A DNA stretch of 36,525 nt from a bacterium (GCA_024226255.1 JAAELU010000050.1:1-36525); one strand, 5' to 3'; positions 7,631 through 16,302 are shown, counted from the first letter of the stretch. The notes: generated from the sequence alone by a model not told the origin. Numbers and translations: made by a program.

Positions 7631-8092
7631 ATGAACAATACTGAGATTCTCAAGTTGGTCGGATCAGACCTCGGCTACAGCGAGTGGTTCCACATCGACC
7701 AGGAGCGGGTCAATCAGTTCGCCGACGTGACGCTGGATCACCAGTTCATTCATGTGGACCCGGAAGCAGCGGCGACTACCCCGTTCGGTGGCCCGATCGT
7801 TCATGGTTTTTTGACACTCTCGCTGTTGGTTCATCTTGCGGAACAGTTGGCTGCGAAGCCAGACAACCTGGCGATGGCCGTCAACTATGGATTCAACAAG
7901 ATCCGGTTCCTTGCCCCGGTTCCTGTGGGATCTGATGTCCGGGTTCACATGACGGTCGCCGATGTCGTCGAAAGACATCCGGGACAGTTCCAGATCACCC
8001 ACGACGTCACCGTGGAGATTCAAGGCCACGAGAAGCCGGCGCTCATCGCCCAGTGGCTGAGCCTGCTAATCACTCGCCAAGGAGAACAATGA
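7631..8092 (+). CDS. MaoC-like (R)-specific enoyl-CoA hydratase
   Basis: This 153-residue hot-dog fold protein is predicted to hydrate enoyl-CoA or act as a related acyl-CoA dehydratase. The hydratase-2 motif is visible: [18 protein letters not shown] near 31-48, with the catalytic Asp/His pair, and then [14 protein letters not shown]. The length equals that of single-domain MaoC proteins. The start is ATG at 7631 with AAGGAG upstream. Its stop overlaps the thiolase start in ATGA, which implies translational coupling and a shared acyl-CoA pathway. Confidence 0.9.
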   Translation: MNNTEILKLVGSDLGYSEWFHIDQERVNQFADVTLDHQFIHVDPEAAATTPFGGPIVHGFLTLSLLVHLAEQLAAKPDNLAMAVNYGFNKIRFLAPVPVGSDVRVHMTVADVVERHPGQFQITHDVTVEIQGHEKPALIAQWLSLLITRQGEQ

Positions 8093-9270
8093 GAGAAGCG
8101 GTCATCGTCTCGGCAGCTCGGACACCCATTGGGCGGGCCTACCGAGGCGCCTTCAACAACCTCGAAGGCCCCACGATGGGAGCGCACGCCATCGAGGCTG
8201 CGGTAGAGCGGGCCGGCATTGAACCGGCTGAAGTCGATGATGTCATCATGGGATGTGCGATGCCGCAGGGCACTACCGGGCACAACATCGGTCGCCTGGC
8301 AGCACTCGCCGCCGGCCTTCCCGTTGAGGTGAGCGGCATGACGATGGACCGGCAGTGCTCCTCCGGCCTCATGGCTATCGCGACGGCGGCCAAGCAGGTG
8401 ATTGTCGACAATGCCCCCATAGTTGTCGCCGGCGGTGTCGAGTCCATCAGCCTTGTCCAGAACGAGCATTACAACCTGCATCGGTCTTCCGATCCCCAGC
8501 TGTTGGCGACTCAACCCGATGCCTACATGCCGATGCTCAAGACGGCTGAGGTGGTGGCTGAGCGTTACAGCATCTCGCGAGAGCAACAGGACGAGTATTC
8601 ACTGCAGAGCCAGTTGCGGACCGCGGCCGGTCAGCAAGAGGGACGATTCGACGCTGAGATTGTGCCAGTCACTGCAACCAAGGGCGTCATGGACAAGGAG
8701 ACCGGCGAGGTTTCGTTTGAAGAGGTCACTATTGCCCACGATGAAGGGAATCGTCCGGGCACGACTCTCGAGGGCCTCGCCGGCTTGAAGACGGTCTTCG
8801 ATGGGGGGACCATCACGGCCGGCAACGCCAGCCAACTGTCGGACGGCGCGGCGGCGACTGTTGTGATGGAGGCCGCCGATGCCGAGCGGCGCGGTCTCGA
8901 TGCCCTCGGCTACTACCGAGGGATGGCAGTTGCCGGCGTGTCTCCCGATGAGATGGGGATTGGTCCTGTCTACGCCATTCCCAAACTCCTCGAGCGGACT
9001 GGTCTGAATATGGACGACATCGGTTTGTGGGAGCTCAACGAGGCATTTGCGGTGCAAGCCTTGTACTGCCGCGACAAGCTCGGTATCGACAATGAGATCT
9101 ACAACGTCGACGGTGGTTCGATCTCGATTGGGCATCCGTACGGAATGTCGGGAGCACGCATGGTGGGACACGCTCTCATTGAAGGGAAGCGCCGCGGGGT
9201 TCGCTACGTCGTGGTCACAATGTGTGTCGGCGGTGGCATGGGTGCTGCCGGACTGTTCGAAGTGGCCTGA
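8089..9270 (+). CDS. Thiolase (acetyl-CoA acyltransferase)
   Basis: This 393-residue thiolase catalyses CoA-dependent cleavage of 3-ketoacyl-CoA or the reverse condensation. The nucleophilic Cys is at about 90 (MDRQCSSG), the catalytic His at 349 ([10 protein letters not shown]) and the second Cys at 379 (MCVGGGMG). All three are intact. It is full length. The ATG at 8089 overlaps the MaoC stop by four bases and is preceded by AAGGAG. An earlier in-frame start at 8053 would lie deep in MaoC and is not needed. Whether it is degradative or biosynthetic is not decided by sequence. The MaoC and quinone oxidoreductase neighbours favour fatty-acid or ketoacid degradation. Confidence 0.93.
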   Translation: MREAVIVSAARTPIGRAYRGAFNNLEGPTMGAHAIEAAVERAGIEPAEVDDVIMGCAMPQGTTGHNIGRLAALAAGLPVEVSGMTMDRQCSSGLMAIATAAKQVIVDNAPIVVAGGVESISLVQNEHYNLHRSSDPQLLATQPDAYMPMLKTAEVVAERYSISREQQDEYSLQSQLRTAAGQQEGRFDAEIVPVTATKGVMDKETGEVSFEEVTIAHDEGNRPGTTLEGLAGLKTVFDGGTITAGNASQLSDGAAATVVMEAADAERRGLDALGYYRGMAVAGVSPDEMGIGPVYAIPKLLERTGLNMDDIGLWELNEAFAVQALYCRDKLGIDNEIYNVDGGSISIGHPYGMSGARMVGHALIEGKRRGVRYVVVTMCVGGGMGAAGLFEVA

Positions 9271-9283
9271 TGGCGGATCGTTG

Positions 9284-10261
9284 ATGCGCGCTCTCCTCGT
9301 CGAAACCCTGGGAGCTCCGGAAGCCCACCGGATAGCGGAGTTGCCGGATCCTGTTGCCGATTCGGGCGATGTCATTGTTGATGTGAGAGCGGCCGCTCTC
9401 AACTTCGCGGACCTGCTGGTCATGAAGGGGCTCTACCAGCTCCGTCCCGATCTTCCGTTTGTCCCGGGCGCCGAGGGTTCCGGCGTTGTCTCAGCCATCG
9501 GATCCGACGTCGCGGGCATAGCGGTTGGCGATGAGGTGTCCTTTATCGCTGTCACTGGAGCGTTTGCGGAGAAAGTGAAGCTGGCTGCTGAGATGGTTCT
9601 GCCCAAGGCTGCCGAACAGAGCTTCGTCGAGGCCGCCGGATTCAGCCTGACGTATGCGACTTCCTACTACGCCCTCAAGCAGCGGGCGGCGTTGCAGCCC
9701 GGTGAGACACTTGTCGTCCTGGGGGCTGCTGGTGGCGTCGGCGCTGCTGCGGTTGAGTTAGGCAAGGTTATGGGTGCCCGGGTGATTGCGGCCGCGAGTT
9801 CAGATGAGAAGCTGGAGTTTGCCACATCGCTGGGGGCCGACGCAGTCATCAACTACTCGACTACCGACGTCAAGGCCGCCATCCGCACACTCACCAATGG
9901 CTCGGGTGCCGACGTGGTCTATGACCCGGTCGGCGGGGACTTCTCGGAGCCTGCCTTGCGGGCAATGGCCTGGGGCGGTCGCTACTTGGTCGTGGGCTTC
10001 GCCGCAGGAGACATCCCGTCAATACCACTGAATCTGACTTTGCTGAGGAGCGTCAGCATCGTGGGGGTGTATTGGGGGAGTTGGGTAGGTCGTGATCCCA
10101 AGGGCAATATGGACAACTATCAAGAGCTGCTGGCGATGGTGGGGCGAGGTCAGATCGCCCCAAGGGTGACAGAAGTGTTCACTCTCGACGAGTTTGTCAG
10201 CGCCTACGAGGCTATTAGCGCTCGCCGGGTCAAGGGCAAGATTGTCTTCGACCTGTCCTAG
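9284..10261 (+). CDS. NADPH:quinone oxidoreductase family (zinc-independent MDR) protein
   Basis: This 325-residue medium-chain dehydrogenase/reductase has a GroES-like N-terminal half and a Rossmann half with GAAGGVGAAA near 147-156. VPGAEGSGVV near 60-69 is typical of the quinone oxidoreductase branch. The Cys/His zinc ligands of alcohol dehydrogenases are absent. It probably reduces a quinone or an enoyl thioester or enone with NADPH. The start is ATG at 9284, 13 bases after the thiolase stop, so it is likely in the same operon. Its TAG stop shares the bases CTAG with the stop of the convergent Thr-rich protein gene. Confidence 0.88.
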   Translation: MRALLVETLGAPEAHRIAELPDPVADSGDVIVDVRAAALNFADLLVMKGLYQLRPDLPFVPGAEGSGVVSAIGSDVAGIAVGDEVSFIAVTGAFAEKVKLAAEMVLPKAAEQSFVEAAGFSLTYATSYYALKQRAALQPGETLVVLGAAGGVGAAAVELGKVMGARVIAAASSDEKLEFATSLGADAVINYSTTDVKAAIRTLTNGSGADVVYDPVGGDFSEPALRAMAWGGRYLVVGFAAGDIPSIPLNLTLLRSVSIVGVYWGSWVGRDPKGNMDNYQELLAMVGRGQIAPRVTEVFTLDEFVSAYEAISARRVKGKIVFDLS

Positions 10262-11406
10262 GAGTTCTTGGCGATCCGGACGGGCTGCTCCAGGCGGCCC
10301 ATTCCGCCCACCGCGGCGATAGCAATGAGTAGTCCTAGCGCCGATGCCGGAAGCAGGTGTGACCGCAGTGTGACCGCCGTCGTCGTCACAGTCGCCGCGA
10401 TCTGTGTGACCGGGTTCGGCGATGGGATGGTTGCGACGTCGGAGGGCAGTGCCATCAGATCATCCTTGATCAACATCGCGAGTTCGCCCTTGAGGGTGTA
10501 ACGCTCGTCTCGCGCCAGGGGGACCGTCGGCTCGGGAGGGCGCGTCGTTGTGGTCGTGGGAGCGACGGTCGTTGGCGGCGCCGTCGCCACACTTGTTGAC
10601 GGCGGCTCGGTCGTCGGCGCAACGCTGGTCGTCGGTGGCACCGTGGTCACCGTCGGCGGCGAAGTCGTTGAGGTGGTTGGCGGCACGGTGGTTGTGGTGG
10701 AAGTCGTGGGCGCAACGGTGGTGGAAGTTGTGGTTGTTGTCGGCGCGACGGTTGTCGTGGTTGTTGTGGGCGCGATCGTCGTTGTGGTGGTTGACGTTGT
10801 GGTGGTCGAGTCATCCCACTGACCGAAGATCTCGACGTTGTCGATGTAGAGATCGCCATCCCATTGCCCGTGGGCGAAGAACCCAACGTAGAAGTGGTGG
10901 TTGGCGTATTCGGTGACTTCGTAGGTGCGGGTATGGACGCCGTTGTCTGACTTGTCGTCGAGGTTGAATGAGTCGAGAACGATCCAACGATTCCCGTTAT
11001 GCACGGCCACGTTGAAGTGACCGGCGGTGGCCGCGTTGAGGTCGAACCGATACTTGAATCGGAGCGTGGCGGTTGCCGCTCCCGTTAGCTTGGCGCGACG
11101 GGCGAGGCCTGTGCCGGCGAGTCTTTCATCGTCTCCGGAAATGCGGGCGCATCGCTCGTGGGGGCAGCCGCCACCACTCTCGACAGTCACGTCACCTCGG
11201 TCCGGCCCGCCACCGTCGACGTACTCCCACCAAGCGCTGTTGAAGGGGGTACTGCCGTGGTTGCCGCCGTAGTCACCGCTGGAGAAACGGTCCAGAAACC
11301 GGAATCCTGATTGGGCCGCTGCGGCCGGCGCCGACTGCAGAGCCATCCCCAAGACCAAGACCCAAGCTGTCATTGCAAAAAGGGCAACGCCTATCCGTCG
11401 GGTCAT
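10258..11406 (-). CDS. Secreted Thr-rich wall/membrane-anchored protein
   Basis: This 382-residue predicted surface protein has an N-terminal signal peptide (about 1-34, ending in an Ala-rich stretch). A ~165-residue globular domain follows, with WWEYVDGGGPDRG, a likely Cys pair (GGGCPHERC) and many aromatic strand residues. It resembles beta-sandwich lectin-like domains, although I cannot name the family. About 100 residues of almost pure Thr/Pro/Val/Ser come next as an extended stalk. A short linker and one hydrophobic helix (about 348-370) end in a basic tail. The start ATG overlaps the stop of the histidine kinase gene by four bases (ATGA), so the two are translated together. A sensor/ligand or shared surface role is inference. 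The valine-rich reading frame on the other strand is a shadow of the Thr codons. Confidence 0.8.
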   Translation of the reverse strand: MTRRIGVALFAMTAWVLVLGMALQSAPAAAAQSGFRFLDRFSSGDYGGNHGSTPFNSAWWEYVDGGGPDRGDVTVESGGGCPHERCARISGDDERLAGTGLARRAKLTGAATATLRFKYRFDLNAATAGHFNVAVHNGNRWIVLDSFNLDDKSDNGVHTRTYEVTEYANHHFYVGFFAHGQWDGDLYIDNVEIFGQWDDSTTTTSTTTTTIAPTTTTTTVAPTTTTTSTTVAPTTSTTTTVPPTTSTTSPPTVTTVPPTTSVAPTTEPPSTSVATAPPTTVAPTTTTTRPPEPTVPLARDERYTLKGELAMLIKDDLMALPSDVATIPSPNPVTQIAATVTTTAVTLRSHLLPASALGLLIAIAAVGGMGRLEQPVRIAKNS

Positions 11407-12923
11407 TCGAACACCACCATATGTTCGTGCGAGAAAACCGCTTCGGGGGCCTCCGCTGTCTTCGAACCGAAGGGATCGGGAATTGACGGTTCCTCCTTCG
11501 CCTCGCTTTCGGATGAAGTTGCGGTGTCCTGCGTGTAGATCTCTGCCTCCGGGACCGCGGTCGGCGGGACCGGAAGGGCGTCAACCGGTGCGAGAGGGAG
11601 CAACACTGTGAACAGAGTTAGCCCGAGAGTGCGCTCGTAGGTGATGTCGCCGCCCATGTCGTGGGCCATCTGGTGGGCAATCGCGAGGCCGAGTCCGACG
11701 CTGCCCGATGTGAGGGTGGTGGTTCCGTCGTGAACGAACCTCGTGAATAGGCGGCCCTCCATATCGGGGCCGACTCCGTCTCCGTTGTCGATGACTCGGA
11801 TGGCCGCGAAGCCATTGAACACCGAGACGTCGACTTCGATCTCGTCCCCGCCGTGATGTTCGGCATTTGAGATGAGGTTGCGCAGGATCTGGCGGAGACG
11901 GGATCGATCGGCCAGGCCGATGGTCCTCGCTCCGACGACGTTCACCTTGGCGCCGGTACGCCGGATCTGGTCAACCAGATGTTCGACCTCGCCCTTTATT
12001 TCGAGAGGCATGATTTCGTATGAGATCGCGTTGGCATCGATTCGGGCGGCAGCCAGTAGGTCGTCGACCATCCGCGACAGTTCGGCTGAGTCATCATTGA
12101 TCATTGTGATGAGCTCGAGCGACTCGGTCGGATCGATCAAACCGTTCTCGAGCAGATACTCGCTGAAGCCATAGATGCTGGTGAGTGGGGTACGCAGTTC
12201 GTGCGAGATCCCAGCAATGAAACCGTCTTTCGAGCGGTTCAGCTCGCGCTCGGCTTCGACCTGCGCTTCCATGTGAACCTCACGCTCCCGGTACTGACGG
12301 CGCATGATGAGCTGGTGAATGATGATGGCGGCGCCTGGAATGAGCAGCGTGACGATGAGCCGTGTGATGTTCTCTGTCCTGCCGGCGCTCGATGCGGCGT
12401 TGTCGATGCGCGCTGCCTGGGTTTGCTGTTCCTCGTGAAGGACCTGATTGGCCGTCACGTAGGTCGGCTCGAATTCGAGTGCCAGAGTGGCATCGGCGTC
12501 GCGAATATCACCGCGCTCCATCTGGAGCAGAGCGGTCCGGCCCAACTTCACCAACGTTTCGACATCTTGGGCGGCTCCACGGCCGGCGGCCGGCGCACTC
12601 GCTGCGAAAGCGGCCAAGACATCGAGACTGGCGGCGGCTTCGTCGCGAGTGGTCTCTGCTGCCGCCGCGGAAGCGCGATGGAGTTCGTGATCGATGGTGA
12701 ACACCAACGCCTGGCTCATGGCCAGGCGAGTCACAGCCGCTGAGCCCGCCGTGGCGTTGGCCCATTGGAGCTCCTGGGAGCTTTCGGCGATCTGTCTCGC
12801 AGAAGCGGCGTTGGAGAATGCCAGAGCGAACGCAACGAGCATCATCCCGATCCCGCCGGCCACGGTGACCGCAACGAGACCGCGACGCAAGCTGTCTGAA
12901 TTGGCTTCGCGCTTCTTTCTCAT
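11403..12923 (-). CDS. Membrane sensor histidine kinase (orphan)
   Basis: This 506-residue kinase has a first membrane helix at about 15-37, an extracytoplasmic Ala-rich helical sensor region (about 38-184) and a second helix at about 186-206. A short coiled linker then leads to a HisKA domain with phospho-acceptor His 241 (ISHELRTPLTSIYGF). The HATPase domain has N353 (NLISNAEHH), DNGDGVG and GSVGLGLAIA. A ~75-residue acidic, Pro/Ser-rich tail follows the ATPase domain and is not usual. No response regulator gene is adjacent. The downstream Thr-rich surface protein overlaps it by four bases. ATG at 12923 is followed by the basic MRKKRE segment expected before helix one. Function as a kinase is confident and its signal is unknown. 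Confidence 0.9.
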   Translation of the reverse strand: MRKKREANSDSLRRGLVAVTVAGGIGMMLVAFALAFSNAASARQIAESSQELQWANATAGSAAVTRLAMSQALVFTIDHELHRASAAAAETTRDEAAASLDVLAAFAASAPAAGRGAAQDVETLVKLGRTALLQMERGDIRDADATLALEFEPTYVTANQVLHEEQQTQAARIDNAASSAGRTENITRLIVTLLIPGAAIIIHQLIMRRQYREREVHMEAQVEAERELNRSKDGFIAGISHELRTPLTSIYGFSEYLLENGLIDPTESLELITMINDDSAELSRMVDDLLAAARIDANAISYEIMPLEIKGEVEHLVDQIRRTGAKVNVVGARTIGLADRSRLRQILRNLISNAEHHGGDEIEVDVSVFNGFAAIRVIDNGDGVGPDMEGRLFTRFVHDGTTTLTSGSVGLGLAIAHQMAHDMGGDITYERTLGLTLFTVLLPLAPVDALPVPPTAVPEAEIYTQDTATSSESEAKEEPSIPDPFGSKTAEAPEAVFSHEHMVVFE

Positions 12924-13080
12924 ATGTGTCCATCGGTCGCACAGGGCCGTTTGCTGCGCACCATTTAGCTAAGGTTCGATGTAGCTAGTCATTTCGCAGG
13001 GGCGTGAATGACTCACGGGAAGGGTCCTCAGGGGCGTTCGTTGTCACTACGATGGAAGTGCGACGCACGTGAGGGTGGCG

Positions 13081-13470
13081 ATGCGACCAAACAAGCCGAT
13101 CAATTCGGGCGCTCATCGGTCGGGAACGGCTGGAGGCAGGGGCAAGAGCCGGTATTTTTCGACCGCGCTTCCTTCCCCACCACCAGAAACCGAGGAACCG
13201 GCGTTGCTTGCGGCCCCGGAACCAACGACACGGTATGCGACGCTCGATAGGTACGAAGGTCGAGCTTCCGTTGGGCCGCAGTCTCACGATGATGGCGAAC
13301 GTGACATGGAAGCATCCTTCGACGTTCATCCCGGCCAATGGGTCGATCCGCTGGATGAGGACGAGGTGGACCTCACTCACATCACTATCGATCTGCGCGA
13401 GACCTTGATGGAGAGTCCGCCGGACACGTACTATCAGCGCCACAGCTCGCGCATCCCGGGACATCAGTAA
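13081..13470 (+). CDS. Hypothetical soluble protein, basic N-terminus and acidic C-terminus
   Basis: This 129-residue protein has a basic, Gly/Arg-rich first 30 residues (RSGTAGGRGKSRYF), a Pro/Glu-rich middle, and an acidic C-terminal half (WVDPLDEDEVDLTHITIDL). It looks largely disordered apart from the last segment. No family is recognised. The start is ATG at 13081 behind GAGGGTG. A TACGAT box at 13048 could be its -10. An opposite-strand frame of similar length (12985-13626) competes. I prefer this strand because it has a ribosome binding site and protein-like composition. It lies 27 bases before the upstream-open frame of the flippase fusion gene. Confidence 0.5.
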   Translation: MRPNKPINSGAHRSGTAGGRGKSRYFSTALPSPPPETEEPALLAAPEPTTRYATLDRYEGRASVGPQSHDDGERDMEASFDVHPGQWVDPLDEDEVDLTHITIDLRETLMESPPDTYYQRHSSRIPGHQ

Positions 13471-13691
13471 TCCACAACCAGACCAGGTCGCGATAGTCCC
13501 GAAAGTACACTCGGCCAATCGACACGCCTCGAGATGTTCCAGATGCCTCTGAGCGATCACGGCGAGACGATTCGGGCGCAACCGGTCGTTCCCCTGATCG
13601 CGGTTCCGCGCGAACTCGATATGCACACCTAACCGAGGATGGAACCGGCTTCATCGTCGCCGGCAGCCTGGTCGCCGGGATCGGGGCGTAC

Positions 13692-15455
13692 TTGTATCAG
13701 TTCCTCGGAGGTCGATCTCTCGGCGCGGAGGCGTTCGCACCCGTATCAGTTCTGCTCACTATTCATTTCCTGGTCTTTGTGGTGGTGCTACTTCCGGTAG
13801 AGCAACTGATAGTCCGACGTCTTACTCTCGACCGGGCTGCGTCTGGAGTACCTCGCCAGATAGTGGTTCTGGTAGCCATAAGCGGTGCGGTGGCAGTGAG
13901 CTACGCATGGATTGGTGTTGACTCGCTGCTGCGAAGCGACTTGCGGTTCGTGGGGTTCGTGGGGGCAACAATTGTGACCCATGCGGTTTTTGTGGTGGCG
14001 CGCGGTCATCTGGCTGGATGGCGCCGATTTCGCGCATATGGCTCGTCGAGTGCGGCTGCCTCTCTGGTGCGTCTCGCAATCGCGGGTGCGGTGCTCGCGG
14101 TGCGCCCGACGGCGTCAGGCTTCGCTGTGGGATTGATTCTCGGCCCATTGGTGGTGTTCCTTTGGAAGCCGCGGCAACAGGTTGTAGTGCGCCACAAGGA
14201 ACTGGCTCCCGACGAAGTTGCTCGGATGGACGATCACGGATTGCTGTCAGGTCTCGTGCTCTCGTCGGCGGCTTCTCAAGTGTTGCTGCTCGCCGGACCG
14301 CTGCTAGTAGCCGCTCTGGGCGGCGGCGAGGCTCTCGTCAGCGTCGCGTTCGCAACGTTCACACTGTCGCGGGCGCCACTGACATTCGGCTACAACCTGT
14401 TGGCGAGAGTTCTACCTCCCTTCACCGAGATGGCGGCCCGTGGCGAACGCAGTGAGCTGAGAGCCTGGGGCCGCGGCCTGGGAATTGCTGCGGTCCTGTT
14501 GGCTGCCGTAGGTGCCGCGGTTGGTTGGTTCGTCGGTCCGCCGCTTGTCGGTTTCGCCTTCGGCACGTCCTTTAGACCGGGCGGCTGGGTGGCCGCGGTT
14601 GTCGCCGCCGGCGTTGTGCTGGCGGCCGCCGGCCTGTTCGTCGGGCAGGTGCTGGTCGCTCGTGGTGAGCCGCTTCGGCTGGCGGCGGCGTGGTTGGCCG
14701 GGATTGGAGGAGCCTTTGTCGCGGTACTGGTCGCCGGTGGTGACCCATTGGAGCGCACGGCCCTCGGTTTTTTTGCGGGCGAAGTTGTTGCCTTGACAGC
14801 TCTGGTGGTTGCCACGGTCGCAGTCGTTGGGAGGGAACGTCCGGGATACGAGCTCGCCAAACGCTCGCTCGACATTGGAATCTCGATCGTGGTCATGGTC
14901 CTCACTCTGCCGCTGCTGATCGTCGCCGCGGCGGCGGTGAAGATGACATCGTCCGGACCTGCCTTCTTCCGACAGGAACGAGTCGGTCGGGGTGGTCATC
15001 GATTCGCGATGTTGAAACTCCGCACCATGCGCGCCGACGGGGGCGAGGATGTCTTTGTGGAGCATCTTCATGAGCTGGAGTCCGGCCGGCGGGACTCCTC
15101 TGGTGCTGTCGTGGGGATCGCGAACGATCCGCGAGTCACGATGGTCGGGAAGTATCTGCGAGCTTCCTCGCTCGACGAATTGCCCAATCTGTGGAACGTC
15201 ATTCGCGGCTCGATGTCCCTGGTCGGTCCCCGGCCCCTCGTGCCTGCTGAGGCGGACCTGATTGGCCTCGAGCATGTTCGCTTTTCGGTGAAGCCGGGCG
15301 TTACCGGTCTAGCGCAGATTTCGGGAAGGGATGAAATTGGTCTCGAGGAGCGTTCGGGTTTTGATGCACGATACGTATCGGTACGATCGATTTGGTTTGA
15401 CGTGAGAGTCTTAGCCAGAACGGCACTGGCCGTCGTGCGTCGTCCGGGGCGCTAG
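13692..15455 (+). CDS. Fusion of Wzx-like flippase domain and undecaprenyl-phosphate sugar phosphotransferase
   Basis: The first ~380 of 587 residues are a multi-helix membrane domain that looks like half to most of a polysaccharide flippase (MVF/Wzx type; FLGGRSLGAEAFAPVSVL is like the first loop of that family). From about 386 a complete bacterial sugar transferase follows: YELAKRSLD and a membrane helix, then QERVGRGG (428), KLRTMR (442), DELPNLWNV (495), GPRPL (512) and PGVTGLAQ (535). That domain transfers a sugar 1-phosphate to undecaprenyl phosphate, the first step of exopolysaccharide or O-antigen repeat synthesis. The TTG at 13692 is the only usual start codon in frame, but the frame is open from 13497 and the missing first helix (GFIVAGSLVAGIGAYLY) is coded at about 13647-13697. 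The true start is therefore uncertain. No other glycosyltransferases are adjacent. Confidence 0.8.
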   Translation: MYQFLGGRSLGAEAFAPVSVLLTIHFLVFVVVLLPVEQLIVRRLTLDRAASGVPRQIVVLVAISGAVAVSYAWIGVDSLLRSDLRFVGFVGATIVTHAVFVVARGHLAGWRRFRAYGSSSAAASLVRLAIAGAVLAVRPTASGFAVGLILGPLVVFLWKPRQQVVVRHKELAPDEVARMDDHGLLSGLVLSSAASQVLLLAGPLLVAALGGGEALVSVAFATFTLSRAPLTFGYNLLARVLPPFTEMAARGERSELRAWGRGLGIAAVLLAAVGAAVGWFVGPPLVGFAFGTSFRPGGWVAAVVAAGVVLAAAGLFVGQVLVARGEPLRLAAAWLAGIGGAFVAVLVAGGDPLERTALGFFAGEVVALTALVVATVAVVGRERPGYELAKRSLDIGISIVVMVLTLPLLIVAAAAVKMTSSGPAFFRQERVGRGGHRFAMLKLRTMRADGGEDVFVEHLHELESGRRDSSGAVVGIANDPRVTMVGKYLRASSLDELPNLWNVIRGSMSLVGPRPLVPAEADLIGLEHVRFSVKPGVTGLAQISGRDEIGLEERSGFDARYVSVRSIWFDVRVLARTALAVVRRPGR

Positions 15456-15463
15456 CGTCCCGG
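15444..15463 (+). terminator. Hairpin across the fusion-gene stop codon
   Basis: Arms ccggggcg (15444-15451) and cgtcccgg (15456-15463) can pair as 8 bp with one G-T pair around a ctag loop. The stem covers the stop codon of the flippase/transferase fusion. There is no T-run after it, so it may be an attenuating or mRNA-stabilising hairpin rather than a standard terminator. The next gene starts 26 bases later. Confidence 0.4.
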
Positions 15464-15488
15464 CGGCATCACCATCCAATGGAGGAAC

Positions 15489-15884
15489 ATGGACCCGGTA
15501 TCAGCAGCCCTACTTGACCCCGACACGACGGTTGCCGTCGTCGGCGCCAATGACGATCCGGGGAAGTACGGCTCTGTCATCTACCGTGATCTCAAGCTGA
15601 AGGGTTTCAAGGTGTTTGCCGTGAATCCAAAGCGGGGGACGGTCGATGGCGATCCGGCATATGACACTTTGGCCGACCTGCCTGAGAAGGCCACGATCGT
15701 CAACTTCGTCGTTCCGCCTCCAGTGTCGCTGAAGGTATTGGCCGAGGCGAAAGAGCTCGGTTACGACCTGGTGTGGATGCAGCCAGGCTCGTCGTCGCCT
15801 GAAGTTCGCGATTACATCACCACCAGTGGGTTCGACTATCTGATCGATGCTTGCATCATGGTGCGAGCACACCATCGCGTTTGA
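15489..15884 (+). CDS. CoA-binding domain protein (YccU-like)
   Basis: This 131-residue single-domain Rossmann protein belongs to the CoA_binding family. VAVVGANDDPGKYGS near 15-29 is the nucleotide-binding loop. VFAVNPKRGTVDG, VNFVVPPP, VWMQPGSSSPEV and a Cys/Met C-terminus (LIDACIMV) follow the family order. Members bind CoA or CoA disulfide, but the cellular role is not established. The length is typical. The start is ATG at 15489 behind GGAGG. Its TGA stop shares one base with the ATG of the next tiny frame (TGATG). Confidence 0.88.
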   Translation: MDPVSAALLDPDTTVAVVGANDDPGKYGSVIYRDLKLKGFKVFAVNPKRGTVDGDPAYDTLADLPEKATIVNFVVPPPVSLKVLAEAKELGYDLVWMQPGSSSPEVRDYITTSGFDYLIDACIMVRAHHRV

Positions 15885-15967
15885 TGGAGGGCGTTGAGCA
15901 TGAGACCTTCGAGGAGTTCAGGAACTCCTTCTTCTGCGGGTCCCGGGGCGATCTGACCTTCGAATAG
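15884..15967 (+). pseudogene. 27-codon frame, possible N-terminal fragment of a decayed gene
   Basis: The frame opens at an ATG that overlaps the preceding stop and ends at TAG 15965. Its sequence has FEEFRNSFFCGSRGDL, which resembles the start of a MoxR-neighbouring actinobacterial protein family I recall with an SFFYGSRSDLNFKFL-like segment. That recollection is unverified. It runs straight into the MoxR remnant, as if an internal deletion had removed the rest of this gene and most of moxR. It could also be a real short peptide. Confidence 0.35.
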
Positions 15968-16291
15968 CCACATTGCCGTCGAGGACGCGGTTGTCGATTG
16001 TGCCGGTCGTCTCGTCAACGCCACCCGGCAGCGCAGGCCTTCGGTCTGGACAATCTCGCTGGACTGATGTTGGGAGTTTCGCCACGGGCCGGCGTCGCCC
16101 TGGTGAGTGCGGCCCGGGCCATCGCGCTCGCTAGAGGGCGGCAGGCGGCCACTGCGCAGGACGCATACGACGTGGCGTACGAAGTGCTGGTGCATCGCAT
16201 CGAGTCGATGCCTGACAGCCTGTCGCGCGGGATCGGCAGTTCCGACATCCTGCTGGAGCTCCTGACACGCGTGGCCGCAGCGACTGTCTAG
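15957..16291 (+). pseudogene. C-terminal remnant of a MoxR-type AAA ATPase, frameshifted
   Basis: Two frames together give the C-terminal lid of a MoxR ATPase. In one frame SHIAVEDAVVDCAGRLVNAT (about 15966-16025) matches the region before the sensor-2 arginine. After a frame change, LMLGVSPRAGVALVSAARAI and then GRQAATAQDAYDVAYEVLVH (about 16068-16200) match the usual GASPRA...ALL.GR..V.PEDV...VL.HR pattern. The P-loop, Walker B and the rest of the N-terminal two thirds are missing, and a stop (TGA 15954) blocks one frame just upstream. This is a decayed gene, not a short functional one. No VWA or DUF58 partner is present nearby. Confidence 0.65.
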
Positions 16292-16296
16292 CCGGT

Positions 16297-16302
16297 TAGC
16301 GT
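16297..16302 (+). promoter_or_regulatory. Candidate -10 box of leaderless HAD-gene transcript
   Basis: TAGCGT, the same hexamer seen before galK, is followed by six bases and then GTG at 16309. No ribosome binding site is seen before this GTG. Confidence 0.5.

Noticed and set aside
10540-10810. Apparent DNA tandem repeat
   Set aside because: The repetition follows Thr, Pro and Val codons in a real reading frame rather than a fixed DNA unit.
10550-10822. Valine-rich plus-strand frame
   Set aside because: It is the complement of the Thr/Pro stalk codons of the minus-strand surface protein, so it is a low-complexity shadow.
12985-13626. 213-codon minus-strand frame
   Set aside because: It overlaps the plus-strand hypothetical gene and the flippase upstream region, has no ribosome binding site at its start, and its composition looks like a shadow of GC-rich codons.
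14390-15275. Long minus-strand frames opposite the flippase/transferase gene
   Set aside because: The plus strand encodes a clear sugar transferase with all family motifs; these are shadows.
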